A stretch of DNA of 8,208 bases from Nitrososphaerota archaeon (GTDB lineage Archaea; Thermoproteota; Nitrososphaeria; Nitrososphaerales; Gagatemarchaeaceae), in contig VBPQ01000006.1 in NCBI GenBank assembly GCA_005877185.1, positions 1 to 8,208 on the forward strand, given 5' to 3'. Shown piece by piece: positions 1 to 6,367 of the stretch (position 1 is its first letter; each line of letters begins with the position of its first letter). A program made the translations under genes and the position numbers. The notes below the pieces were generated by a model. It ran no database searches. It was not told the DNA's origin and saw only the letters and a program-made list of their open reading frames with translations.

Positions 1-271
1 GAAGCCTCCCCTTCCCCTTCGCGGCTATCTCCGCCAGGTCATCATTTCGAATCGAGTAGTTCCTGAAGCCCGGGTTCGGCGTCGCGTGCGTGTCCTGGCC
101 GAGGATAACGGCCTTTTCGACCCCACTCTCGTCCATCTCCTCAAGGAGCTGCCCGATTGATTTTGGGAGAAGTGTCGTATCGACATTGAAGAACCTGCAG
201 GCTTTCACGATGGGGCCGTTCTTCAGAATGAAAGACCTTGTCCAGGGATGGACGTGAACGTCTACCGACAA
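1..271 (-). CDS. Amidohydrolase-2 family metal-dependent hydrolase, N-terminal part (runs off left edge)
   Basis: Ninety codons are visible on the minus strand. The protein opens with SVDVHVHPW, in which His6 and His8 form the HxH metal pair at the end of the first strand of the amidohydrolase TIM barrel. Around residues 38-62 it reads LLEEMDESGVEKAVILGQD, typical of the second strand of the amidohydrolase-2 (ACMSD-like) group, where a conserved helix precedes G-V-x-K-A-V-I-L. The substrate cannot be told from this part. The start is a TTG at 269-271: reading upstream, an in-frame TAA is met at 299-301 with no ATG or GTG between. There is no clear ribosome-binding site, and the AT-rich box at 299-309 lies about 33 bases upstream, so the leader would be very short. 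The gene is divergent from the peroxiredoxin. Family assignment is good; specific function is unknown. Confidence 0.75.
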   Translation of the reverse strand, partial: MSVDVHVHPWTRSFILKNGPIVKACRFFNVDTTLLPKSIGQLLEEMDESGVEKAVILGQDTHATPNPGFRNYSIRNDDLAEIAAKGKGRL

Positions 272-298
272 ACGAGGCCGAACGTTCCTGAAACGGGG

Positions 299-309
299 TT
301 AAAGTTTTC
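299..309. promoter_or_regulatory. AT-rich box likely shared by two divergent genes
   Basis: The stretch TTAAAGTTTTC is the only AT-rich element between the divergent amidohydrolase (TTG at 271) and peroxiredoxin (ATG at 334). Its centre lies about 30 bases from both starts, close to the spacing of an archaeal TATA box from the transcription start. Neither gene has a clear Shine-Dalgarno sequence, which fits leaderless or near-leaderless transcripts in both directions. This is inferred from spacing and composition only. Confidence 0.5.
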
Positions 310-333
310 TACCAGTGATTCTCCGCCCAAACG

Positions 334-807
334 ATGAACAAGAGTGTGGAACTGAACGAGGGAGACCCGGCGCCGGACTTCTCCCTCCCATCAAGCGAGG
401 GAGAAGAGGTGAAGCTGAGTGGCCTCAAAGGGAAGAACGTCGTTCTCTACTTCTACCCCCAGGACGACACGCCTGGTTGCACCAAGGAGGCGTGCTCTTT
501 CCGGGACAACCTCCCAAAGTTCGAGAAGCTCGACACTGTGATTCTCGGCGTCAGCAAGGACTCGCTCGCCTCTCACGACAAGTTCATCAGAAAGTACGGG
601 CTGAACTTCACCCTGTTGAGCGATGAGGATCTCACCGCGCACAAGCTCTACGACACCTGGAGGTTAAAGAACAACTACGGGAGGACATACTGGGGTACAG
701 AGAGGTCGACCTTCGTCATCGACCCGGAAGGGAGAATCAAGAAGATCTTCAGGAAAGTAAGGGTCGACGGGCACGACAAGGAAGTGCTTGAAGCCCTCAA
801 GGACTAG
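334..807 (+). CDS. bcp: Peroxiredoxin, PrxQ/Bcp family thiol peroxidase
   Basis: This cytoplasmic thiol peroxidase would reduce hydrogen peroxide and organic hydroperoxides using thioredoxin-type donors. The 157-residue length is normal for the PrxQ/Bcp family. The N-terminal GDPAPDFSLP (residues 10-19) is the standard AhpC/TSA opening. The active-site segment YFYPQDDTPGCTKEACSF places the peroxidatic cysteine at Cys49 and a resolving cysteine at Cys54, the five-residue spacing that marks the atypical two-cysteine PrxQ type. The later W-G-x-x-R-STFVIDPEG (residues about 121-133) is the conserved Arg-bearing strand. The ATG at 334 has no ribosome-binding site, and an AT-rich box is centred about 30 bases upstream, so the message is probably leaderless. 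A membrane protein follows after 9 bases and is likely co-transcribed. Family call is firm; donor and preferred substrate are not visible. Confidence 0.95.
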   Translation: MNKSVELNEGDPAPDFSLPSSEGEEVKLSGLKGKNVVLYFYPQDDTPGCTKEACSFRDNLPKFEKLDTVILGVSKDSLASHDKFIRKYGLNFTLLSDEDLTAHKLYDTWRLKNNYGRTYWGTERSTFVIDPEGRIKKIFRKVRVDGHDKEVLEALKD

Positions 808-816
808 GCGCGAGGC

Positions 817-1545
817 TTGGGCTCTGCCTTTGCCGGAGTGAAGGCAGGGATACTCGCTGGAATGGTCTACGCCGGGTCGATCGGGCTCTTCAACGTCCTC
901 CTACTTTACACGCTCAAGGGCGACGTCCTCCAGTTCCTCTCCGCGAACCTCCCCTCGGCCTGTGGAGGCGTGGCTGGGGGTTCGCTGCCGACGCCGGAGG
1001 AATGCTTCTCTTCGGTCGTTCTCGTCTACATCCCCTACTCCACCTTCCTCGGATTCGTCATTTCGCTCGTATTCGCGGCGGCGTACGGAATTCTCTATGA
1101 GTATCTACCAGGCCAGTCGCAAAGGGTAAAGGCCGCCTCCATGGGGCTCCTCCTCCTCATCGCGCTGCTGTACTTGGGGCTGGCGGGGCTCAGCTTCGAG
1201 TACACGGCGAGAATTCTTATCAGCTTCTTCGACCTAGCGGCCACCGCAGCGTATGCCGTCATTCTTGGGGGACTCTACAGAAGGTATACGCGCTCCGTGG
1301 AGTTCGTCAGCCAGGACGAGAACTCCCTGAAGATAATCGTCGACGGGAGGAACCTGACGGGAAAGACCAGGACCTTCCACCTGCGCTCCTCGCACGAGGT
1401 CAAGGGGGAGACGTCCGAGGACAGCTCCTTCAAAGAGTGGGCGATAAGCGGCGGGGTGTCGATAGAGGACCCGAAGAGCTTCAGGACGACGATTGAGGTT
1501 AACGGGGACGGAATGCTGAAGGCCTTCTCCTCAAAGAAGAGGTGA
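817..1545 (+). CDS. Unrecognised membrane protein with four helices and a soluble C-terminal domain
   Basis: I do not recognise this 242-residue protein. Hydrophobic segments lie at about residues 8-33, 66-92, 106-126 and 130-153. The last ~85 residues (158-242) are charged and read as a soluble beta-rich domain. The loop between helices 1 and 2 carries two cysteines (Cys49, Cys63) near glycines and prolines, which could form a disulfide if outside the cell. The first helix has a glycine-rich face (V-K-A-G-I-L-A-G-M-V-Y-A-G) like many small archaeal membrane proteins. The start is uncertain: TTG at 817 is the longest choice, with GTG at 838 and ATG at 862 in frame, and none has a well-spaced ribosome-binding site. 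Only 9 bases separate it from the peroxiredoxin stop, so the two are probably one operon. No function is proposed. Confidence 0.7.
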   Translation: MGSAFAGVKAGILAGMVYAGSIGLFNVLLLYTLKGDVLQFLSANLPSACGGVAGGSLPTPEECFSSVVLVYIPYSTFLGFVISLVFAAAYGILYEYLPGQSQRVKAASMGLLLLIALLYLGLAGLSFEYTARILISFFDLAATAAYAVILGGLYRRYTRSVEFVSQDENSLKIIVDGRNLTGKTRTFHLRSSHEVKGETSEDSSFKEWAISGGVSIEDPKSFRTTIEVNGDGMLKAFSSKKR

Positions 1546-1666
1546 GTTCGTTGATTGATCCTCCAGGCTTGACTTTGGCACTCTCGATTTTATGAGCGGA
1601 GGGACCTCGTGCTATTGCTCCAGTCAACCGATGGCAGGGCAGCTCTGAGGTGGAGACGGCGTTCGA

Positions 1667-2161
1667 CTACTCTCTCGACTCAGCGTAGATGTTGGTCAAG
1701 GCCCTGAAGTTCCTCTTCGAGTAGAATTTCACGGCTATCTCATTTCGCGCGGGGAACTCCGCGGTGACGACCTGTGCGCCGAGCTTCTGGAGAGCCTTGG
1801 AAGCACGCTCAAGCATGGTGTTTCCGAGAGCCTTCCGCCTGTGCTCCGGAAGGATGTAGAAGTCTGTGATGTTGCCGCCCACAGTGGGTTTGTAGAAGTT
1901 CCTCTCCCTGACCTCTGCCCGCAAGACTCCGACCACCCTCTTCCCTTTCACTGCCACCAGAACTAGGGCGCTCTTCGACCCGAGCGACTTCGAGAGATAG
2001 CTCTGAGCCCTCTCGGGAGCGTCGTCGACGACGGTGAAGAGAGGGTCAAATTCGTTGTTAAGCTTCTTCATTCTGACGACCAGATTCGCGGCCTCTTCGA
2101 CGTCCTCCCGCGTCGCCTCCCTAACCGAGATTTCCTCCATCGCTTCTCTATGCTCCCGCAT
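1667..2161 (-). CDS. GNAT-family N-acetyltransferase
   Basis: The protein (164 residues from the first ATG) has the GNAT fold order: ISVREATREDVEEAANLV at the N-terminus (strand 1/helix 1), VLVAVKGKRVVGVLRAEV (strands 2-3, residues 67-84), then motif A ITDFYILPEHRRKALGNTML (98-117), which binds the acetyl-CoA pyrophosphate, and motif B with Asn140 and Tyr147 in RNEIAVKFYSKRNF. Motif A is slightly unusual: the Q/R-x-x-G-x-G/A loop reads R-R-K-A-L-G, with Ala in place of the first Gly. The acceptor substrate is unknown. The start may be ATG at 2161 or ATG at 2140; the second puts the fold three residues in, as is usual, and has GGGAG upstream though 12 bases away. It follows the malic enzyme by 10 bases on the same strand, so it is probably the second gene of that operon. 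The gene converges with the membrane protein at 817-1545; the 121 bases between them show no gene, tRNA or strong terminator. Confidence 0.85.
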   Translation of the reverse strand: MREHREAMEEISVREATREDVEEAANLVVRMKKLNNEFDPLFTVVDDAPERAQSYLSKSLGSKSALVLVAVKGKRVVGVLRAEVRERNFYKPTVGGNITDFYILPEHRRKALGNTMLERASKALQKLGAQVVTAEFPARNEIAVKFYSKRNFRALTNIYAESRE

Positions 2162-2171
2162 CGTTTTAGGC

Positions 2172-3503
2172 TTAGCGAGGTGGGGGTGGAATAATCCTCT
2201 TCTCCAGCAAGATTCTGAGCGTCTTTCTCGAGCGCTCTATTATTTCTCGCGCGTGTCTCCCCAGCTCTAACTTCGATGCCCTCTTCCTCGCCTCCCCCTC
2301 CTCCTGGGCCTTTACGCCGACCGTCGCCGCGACCCTGGGATAGACCTCCCAGTCGAGCATCGTGGGGATTATCCTCTTGGGGGTGAGCCCTTTGTCCTTC
2401 GCGAAACGGGCGATCTCCCTCGCGGCCGCGATCACCATGCCATCCGTAATCGTCCTCGCCCGAACGTCCAGCGCGCCCCTGAAGATGGCCGGAAAGAGGA
2501 TGCTGTTGTTGACCTGGTTCGGGAAGTCAGACCGACCAGTCGCGACTATCTCCGCTCCCGCGGCAATGGCATCGCTGGGCCACATCTCCGGCACGGGGTT
2601 TGCCAACAGAAAGACGATCGCCCTTCTCGCCATCCCCGCCACCTCACGCTTCTTTACCAGATGGGGCCCCGGGGCCGCCGCGGCGACAAGCACGTCAGCC
2701 CCCTTCAGCGCCTCCTCGAGGCCTCCCCTAACCCTGCCACCGTTCGTCGCCAGCGCGACCTCATACTTCCACCTGTTCCTCAGCAAGAGCTGGTCCATGT
2801 CCTCTCTCTCCGGATGGAGAATTCCCTTCGAGTCCACCACAATCATCTTCTTCTTGTCTGCCCCAGCTTCACCGAGCAGACGGACCGCAGAGATGTTCGC
2901 GGCACCGGACCCGAGAAGGGTGATCCTTGTTTCACCAATCTCCCTCTCGGTCAGCTCCAGTGAGTTGTAGATGGCCGCTAGGATAACACCCGCTGTGCCC
3001 TGCTGGTCGTCGTGCCAAACAGGGATGTTCATCTGACCCCTCAGCCTCTCGAGGATCTCGAAACACTTGGGAGACTCGGTGTCTTCGAGGTTTATCCCGC
3101 CGAGGGCAGGCTCGAGGGAGCTCACCGTCTCGACGAATTTCTCGACGTCCGCAACCCTGATCGGGAGGGGGAAGGCGTCTACCCCACCGAGATACTTGTA
3201 GATGAGCGACTTTCCCTCCATCACAGGGAGGGCGGCCTCGGGCCCGATCTTTCCGAGACCCAAGACACGACTCCCGTCCGTGATGATCGCGATGCTGTTC
3301 CACCGATTCGTGTATTCGAATGAGAGTTCGACGTCCCGCTGGATCATCTTCGACACAGCCGCCACCCCGGGGGTGTACCAGATCGAGAAGTCGTCGAGAG
3401 AGCGGATCGGTACCTTCGGCGTCGTGGCGACCTTGCCTCCGTAAAACGCTGAGTACCTCACTGCCTTCCTTGACGCCTCTTCCCCCGCCTTCGCTCGAGG
3501 CAA
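2172..3503 (-). CDS. Malic enzyme (malate dehydrogenase, oxaloacetate-decarboxylating), short prokaryotic form
   Basis: This enzyme decarboxylates malate to pyruvate with NAD(P)+ in the cytoplasm, linking the citric acid cycle to pyruvate. At 443 residues it is a normal short (no phosphotransacetylase tail) prokaryotic malic enzyme. YTPGVA (43-48) carries the catalytic Tyr43; EGKSLIYK carries catalytic Lys98; INLEDTESP gives metal ligands Glu140 and Asp141; VWHDDQQGTA gives Asp165/166; the nucleotide loop is GSGAAN (198-203); NPVPE (302-306) and NNSILFPAIFRGALD (332-346) complete the family set. Asp224 at the end of the second Rossmann strand (VVDSKG) leans toward NAD over NADP, but this is not certain. 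The usual HDDQHGT is HDDQQGT here, and the usual GAGAAG is GSGAAN. The start is TTG at 3501-3503: the frame is open upstream only to a TAA and has no ATG or GTG. A TATA-like box lies about 32 bases upstream. Confidence 0.95.
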   Translation of the reverse strand: MPRAKAGEEASRKAVRYSAFYGGKVATTPKVPIRSLDDFSIWYTPGVAAVSKMIQRDVELSFEYTNRWNSIAIITDGSRVLGLGKIGPEAALPVMEGKSLIYKYLGGVDAFPLPIRVADVEKFVETVSSLEPALGGINLEDTESPKCFEILERLRGQMNIPVWHDDQQGTAGVILAAIYNSLELTEREIGETRITLLGSGAANISAVRLLGEAGADKKKMIVVDSKGILHPEREDMDQLLLRNRWKYEVALATNGGRVRGGLEEALKGADVLVAAAAPGPHLVKKREVAGMARRAIVFLLANPVPEMWPSDAIAAGAEIVATGRSDFPNQVNNSILFPAIFRGALDVRARTITDGMVIAAAREIARFAKDKGLTPKRIIPTMLDWEVYPRVAATVGVKAQEEGEARKRASKLELGRHAREIIERSRKTLRILLEKRIIPPPPR

Positions 3504-3530
3504 GACCTTCTCACGAAGCCACGAGGCGGG

Positions 3531-3541
3531 AGTATTTTAAA
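3531..3541 (-). promoter_or_regulatory. TATA-like promoter element for the malic enzyme operon
   Basis: Read on the minus strand the stretch is TTTAAAATACT, in a GC-rich surrounding. Its centre is about 33 bases from the TTG start of the malic enzyme, so transcription would begin within about 10 bases of the start. This supports the TTG start, since no other start exists in frame. It is inferred from composition and spacing. Confidence 0.55.
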
Positions 3542-3577
3542 CAGAAGACTCCTTCGTTCTTTGTCTAAGCAGTAGGC

Positions 3578-3934
3578 TCAGGACCCTCTTATCGTCTTGA
3601 GAATGGGGCAGTCCTTCTCGGGCCTCATCTCGGAGGCCCACTCGAGGAGCGGACGCACCGCCCTGGTGAGCTCCTTCCCCTGTTTCGTCAGGCTGTAGCC
3701 AACTCTCGGTGGGATCCCCCTGTAGTCCTTCCTAACAAGGAGATTCAGGCCGGTCAGCTCCCCGAGAACTTGAGATAGTGACCGAGGGCTGATACCCTCG
3801 AGGTCGCTCATGAGCTCGACGAACCTGCGCTCTCCCTTCTTCCCGACCGTAGCCATGACCAGCAGAGGCCACTTCTTGCAGACTAGGGCGAGAAGGTCTT
3901 CGAAGGGGCACTCCAGTTCTTGATGGGTGTGCAT
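3578..3934 (-). CDS. HxlR-family winged-helix transcriptional regulator
   Basis: The 118-residue protein has the full HxlR pattern: an N-terminal CPFEDLLALVCKKWPLLVM (Cys9-Pro10, Trp22), the recognition region ERRFVELMSDLEGISPRSLSQVL (35-57), GLNLLVRKDY, then P-P-R-V-G-Y-SLT-x-x-G (75-86) and the C-terminal LLEWASEM dimer helix. HxlR proteins bind DNA as dimers, and several sense thiol-reactive agents through the conserved N-terminal cysteine; Cys9, Cys19 and Cys109 are candidates here, along with His2 and His4. I chose ATG at 3932-3934: the HxlR domain starts right after it, and the box at 3956-3967 is centred 27-28 bases upstream, so the message looks leaderless. A longer reading frame to 4063 runs through the operator and the neighbour's coding region and is not credible. 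The gene is divergent from the copper ATPase, which suggests it regulates both. Its ligand is unknown. Confidence 0.9.
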   Translation of the reverse strand: MHTHQELECPFEDLLALVCKKWPLLVMATVGKKGERRFVELMSDLEGISPRSLSQVLGELTGLNLLVRKDYRGIPPRVGYSLTKQGKELTRAVRPLLEWASEMRPEKDCPILKTIRGS

Positions 3935-3940
3935 GCGTGT

Positions 3941-3982
3941 TACTATACAACGAATAGTATAAATACTTTCATTTGTATAGTA
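3941..3982. promoter_or_regulatory. Symmetric bidirectional promoter/operator between the HxlR gene and the copper ATPase
   Basis: TACTATACAA (3941-3950) and TTGTATAGTA (3973-3982) are a perfect 10-bp inverted repeat. In between, AGTAT-AA-ATACT (3956-3967) is a second dyad with exactly the same centre, 3961.5. Overall 16 of 21 base pairs across the centre are complementary. The inner dyad contains TATAAATA on the plus strand and TATTTATA-like sequence on the minus strand. It is spaced for a leaderless start of the HxlR gene (ATG at 3934) and for a plus-strand transcript starting near 3988. The outer arms are 32 bp centre to centre, about three helical turns, and flank the TATA element, as expected for a repressor that competes with TBP in both directions. 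The symmetry is seen directly; binding by the HxlR protein is inferred. Confidence 0.8.
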
Positions 3983-3993
3983 TCGACGTAGCA

Positions 3994-4000
3994 AGAGGTG
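3994..4000 (+). promoter_or_regulatory. Ribosome-binding site that fixes the copper ATPase start
   Basis: AGAGGTG is a good match to the anti-Shine-Dalgarno complement (GGAGGTGA). It ends 7 bases before the ATC at 4008-4010, the normal spacing. The next possible start, ATG at 4032, would be 31 bases away and too far. The site lies a few bases after the transcription start expected from the TATA element at 3956-3967. Confidence 0.65.
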
Positions 4001-4007
4001 GTGTGAG

Positions 4008-6116
4008 ATCGCGAAAGACCCAGTCTGTGGCATGTCTGTGGAAGAAAGAGATGACGCCCTCAAGGCCGAGGTAAGAGGCGTTACGTTCTACTTCTGCAGT
4101 GAAACCTGCATGAAGGAGTTCATTACCCCGGCTGCGGAACTGGGGAAGCTCAAGACTCTGGTGGGAGTGGGGTCGGTGCTCACAATAGCCATTCTCGCTA
4201 TAACCTACCTCCCGATTCTGCCGGCCTACGCCAACAATTTGGTCCTCCTCCTACTGGCTTCGCCGGTCCAATTCGTTGCCGGATCGAGGTTCTACCGAGG
4301 GGCGTACCATGCGGTGAAGAGCCTCACCAGCAACATGGATGTGCTGATAGCGCTCGGCACCTCGGCCGCATTCGGCTACAGCGCAGTAGCGACCTTCTTC
4401 CCTTCGTTCTTTGGAACCGAGGGCGTGTACTACGACACTGCAGCGGTCATCATAACGCTAATCCTCACTGGAAGACTTCTCGAACACCTTACGAAGGACC
4501 GCGCGTCAGACGCGGTAAGGAAACTTCTCGAGATGAAGCCTACGGTCGCGCATCTGGTCAGGGGCGACAGCGTAGTTGATGTTCCAGTTGAGGAGTTGAG
4601 CGTAGGTGATATCTTCGAGATTAAGCCCGGGGAGAGGATTCCGACGGATGGAAGGGTTACTTCGGGCCGAACCTCTATCGACGAGTCAATCATAACGGGG
4701 GAGAGCATCCCGGTTGAGAAAGGTCCGGGCAGCGAAGTGATTGGCGGGTCGATAAACAGAGCGGGATACTTCAGGGCTGAGGCGACCAAGGTTGGCGAAG
4801 ACACGGTACTCTCCCAGATTAGCAGAATGGTCGAGGAGGCGCAAGCTGGAAAGGCGCCCATTCAGCGCCTGGCGGACAAGATTGCTGAGTATTTCGTGCC
4901 GGCGGTCGTGGGGATAGCCTTTGCATCCTCTCTAATTTGGTACCTACTCGGAGGGATCTCAGTGGCGACCTCTATCCTAATCTTCGTCTCGGTCGTCATT
5001 ATTGCCTGTCCCTGCGCGCTTGGAATAGCTACGCCCGCCGCCCTGCTTGTGGGAACCGCAAAGGGTGCCCAAAACGGGATCTTACTGAAGAGTGGAGAGG
5101 CGCTCGAGATGGCAGGAAAGGTAGATACAGTCCTCCTTGATAAGACCGGCACGATGACCGTCGGAAGACCTACCGTGACTGAAGTCGAAGGCGACGAGCA
5201 TGAAGTGCTTTCGCTGGGTGCAACTGTCGAGGCGGCATCAGAACACCCGTTAGCCGAGGCGATAGTCTCCGAAGCCCGGAAGAGGCAGTTGAAACTTCAG
5301 GCCTTGACTGACTTTCAGTCATTTCCGGGACTTGGTGTAGTTGGAAGAGTCGGGGACAAACTTGTCCGCCTCGGTAAGAGAGAGTTCATGAGAGAAAATG
5401 GCATCAATTTATCGACAGTCGATGCTCGTGCGTCCGCGCTGGAAGCGGATGGTAATACGGTCGTATTTGTGGCCGCAAACAAAGACGTTTTGGGAATCAT
5501 AGCGGTCGCTGACAATCTGAAGCCCGATGCTGAACACGCCATCTCGGAGCTGCGCAAGATGAATGTCGAGACGATCATGCTCACGGGCGACAACGATAGG
5601 ACAGCGGGAGCGATTGCGAGGAGGGTTGGAATCGCCACCTTCTACGCTAACCTACTCCCGCAGGAGAAAGAACGAATCATCGAGAAGTTACAGGCGCAGG
5701 GGAGGACAGTGGCGATGGTCGGTGATGGTGTGAATGACGCACCAGCGCTTGCGAAGGCCAACATCGGAATCGCAATAGGCAGTGGCACCGACGTAGCGAA
5801 GGAGACTGGCGGTATCATACTCATCAAGGACAGACTGATGGATGTAGTTGGTGCGATAAAGCTCAGCAGGGCAACGCTGAGCAAGATAAAGCAGAACCTC
5901 CTCTGGGCTTTTGGCTACAACACAGCTCTAATTCCACTGGCCGGAGGAGTCCTGATCCCTTTCTACGGTGTCTCTGTGTACTCCTTCCTCCCCTTCTTGG
6001 CGGGCGCAGCGATGGCGTTCAGTTCAGTAACGGTGGTCGCCAATTCTCTCCTACTCTCCCGATGGCGCATCCCATCAGGTTCACGGACGCCGGATTCACA
6101 GGTGAAAAATGTCTAA
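4008..6116 (+). CDS. copA: Cu(I)-exporting P1B-type ATPase with N-terminal YHS/TRASH metal-binding domain
   Basis: This membrane pump would use ATP to push Cu(I) (possibly Ag(I)) out of the cytoplasm. Numbered from 4008 (702 residues), a YHS/TRASH domain occupies about 3-40 with the pattern C-x22-C-x3-C (KDPVCGM, then FYFCSETC). There is no heavy-metal-associated GMxCxxC domain. Eight membrane helices follow the P1B plan. Key motifs are TGES (230-233, actuator), CPC (334-336, ion path), DKTGT with phosphorylated Asp378, SEHP (411-414, nucleotide domain) and GDGVNDAP (572-579). Tyr637-Asn638 in helix 7 and Met669 with Ser672-Ser673 in helix 8 are the P1B-1 copper signature. The start is odd: the first YHS cysteine lies before the first ATG (4032), and the only start that keeps it in a normal place is ATC at 4008, giving (M)AKDPVCGM behind a well-spaced ribosome-binding site. 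It is either a rare start codon or a base error. The gene is divergent from the HxlR regulator and leads the downstream cluster. Confidence 0.93.
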   Translation: MAKDPVCGMSVEERDDALKAEVRGVTFYFCSETCMKEFITPAAELGKLKTLVGVGSVLTIAILAITYLPILPAYANNLVLLLLASPVQFVAGSRFYRGAYHAVKSLTSNMDVLIALGTSAAFGYSAVATFFPSFFGTEGVYYDTAAVIITLILTGRLLEHLTKDRASDAVRKLLEMKPTVAHLVRGDSVVDVPVEELSVGDIFEIKPGERIPTDGRVTSGRTSIDESIITGESIPVEKGPGSEVIGGSINRAGYFRAEATKVGEDTVLSQISRMVEEAQAGKAPIQRLADKIAEYFVPAVVGIAFASSLIWYLLGGISVATSILIFVSVVIIACPCALGIATPAALLVGTAKGAQNGILLKSGEALEMAGKVDTVLLDKTGTMTVGRPTVTEVEGDEHEVLSLGATVEAASEHPLAEAIVSEARKRQLKLQALTDFQSFPGLGVVGRVGDKLVRLGKREFMRENGINLSTVDARASALEADGNTVVFVAANKDVLGIIAVADNLKPDAEHAISELRKMNVETIMLTGDNDRTAGAIARRVGIATFYANLLPQEKERIIEKLQAQGRTVAMVGDGVNDAPALAKANIGIAIGSGTDVAKETGGIILIKDRLMDVVGAIKLSRATLSKIKQNLLWAFGYNTALIPLAGGVLIPFYGVSVYSFLPFLAGAAMAFSSVTVVANSLLLSRWRIPSGSRTPDSQVKNV

Positions 6117-6154
6117 TAAGTGGCGACGTCGGTCTGTGTTTAAAGGAGTGGCAC

Positions 6155-6304
6155 ATGCAAAAAGACCCTGTCTGCGGAATGATGGTAGACGAAAGAAAGA
6201 CAAAGCTTACGTCGGAACACGAGGGGAGAATCTTCTACTTCTGTTCACCGGGATGCAAGCAGAAGTTCGACGCAGACCCCCATCGGTATGGCCATCCGAA
6301 GTGA
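6155..6304 (+). CDS. Stand-alone YHS/TRASH-domain protein, probable small copper carrier
   Basis: This 49-residue protein is one YHS domain: QKDPVCGMMVDER near the start, then IFYFCSPGC, giving C-x22-C-x3-C, the same cysteine spacing as the N-terminal domain of the neighbouring ATPase. The two domains share KDPVCGM-x-V-x-ER, so they are probably related by duplication or share a partner. In Sulfolobus cop clusters a small TRASH protein (CopM) next to copA is a proposed copper chaperone; the same role is inferred here. The start ATG at 6155 has GGAG at 6144-6147, six bases upstream. An in-frame ATG at 6062 lies inside the end of the ATPase gene and would add unrelated residues, so I rejected it. 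The gap to the ATPase stop is 38 bases, so co-transcription is likely. Confidence 0.88.
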   Translation: MQKDPVCGMMVDERKTKLTSEHEGRIFYFCSPGCKQKFDADPHRYGHPK

Positions 6305-6321
6305 CGGCAGTCCAAACGAAT

Positions 6322-6353
6322 GCGTCTCCCACCGCAAGACGCGTCGCGTGGGA
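6322..6353 (+). repeat. Intercistronic inverted repeats (possible RNA hairpin) before the cytochrome gene
   Basis: Between the YHS gene stop (6304) and the cytochrome start (6368), TCCCAC-c-GC (6327-6335) can pair with GCGTGGGA (6346-6353), with one bulged base and a 10-base loop. The loop itself contains the palindrome GACGCGTC (6338-6345). A competing pair GCGTCT (6322-6327) and AGACGC (6337-6342) overlaps the same arms. The right arm ends just before the GGGGG ribosome-binding site of the cytochrome gene, so folding could affect its translation or processing. The pairing is seen in sequence; the function is a guess. Confidence 0.4.
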
Positions 6354-6367
6354 AGGGGGCTGAATTC

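Noticed and set aside
1546..1666. Possible tRNA or small RNA in the convergent gap
   Set aside because: No cloverleaf arms or TTCGA-type loop in the right context could be built. Only a short T-run (1588-1591) is present, too weak to call a terminator.
2362..2970. Open frame of about 200 codons on the plus strand opposite the malic enzyme
   Set aside because: It is antisense to a clear malic enzyme, is serine/alanine/proline-rich without family motifs, and is explained by the GC-rich codon pattern of the real gene.
3935..4063. Longer reading frame upstream of the HxlR gene on the minus strand
   Set aside because: It would run through the symmetric operator and into the coding region of the copper ATPase. 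The HxlR domain starts at 3934 and the TATA spacing fits that ATG.
6062..6154. In-frame ATG upstream of the small YHS protein
   Set aside because: It overlaps the end of the ATPase gene in another frame and adds residues unlike any YHS protein. The ATG at 6155 has a well-spaced GGAG.
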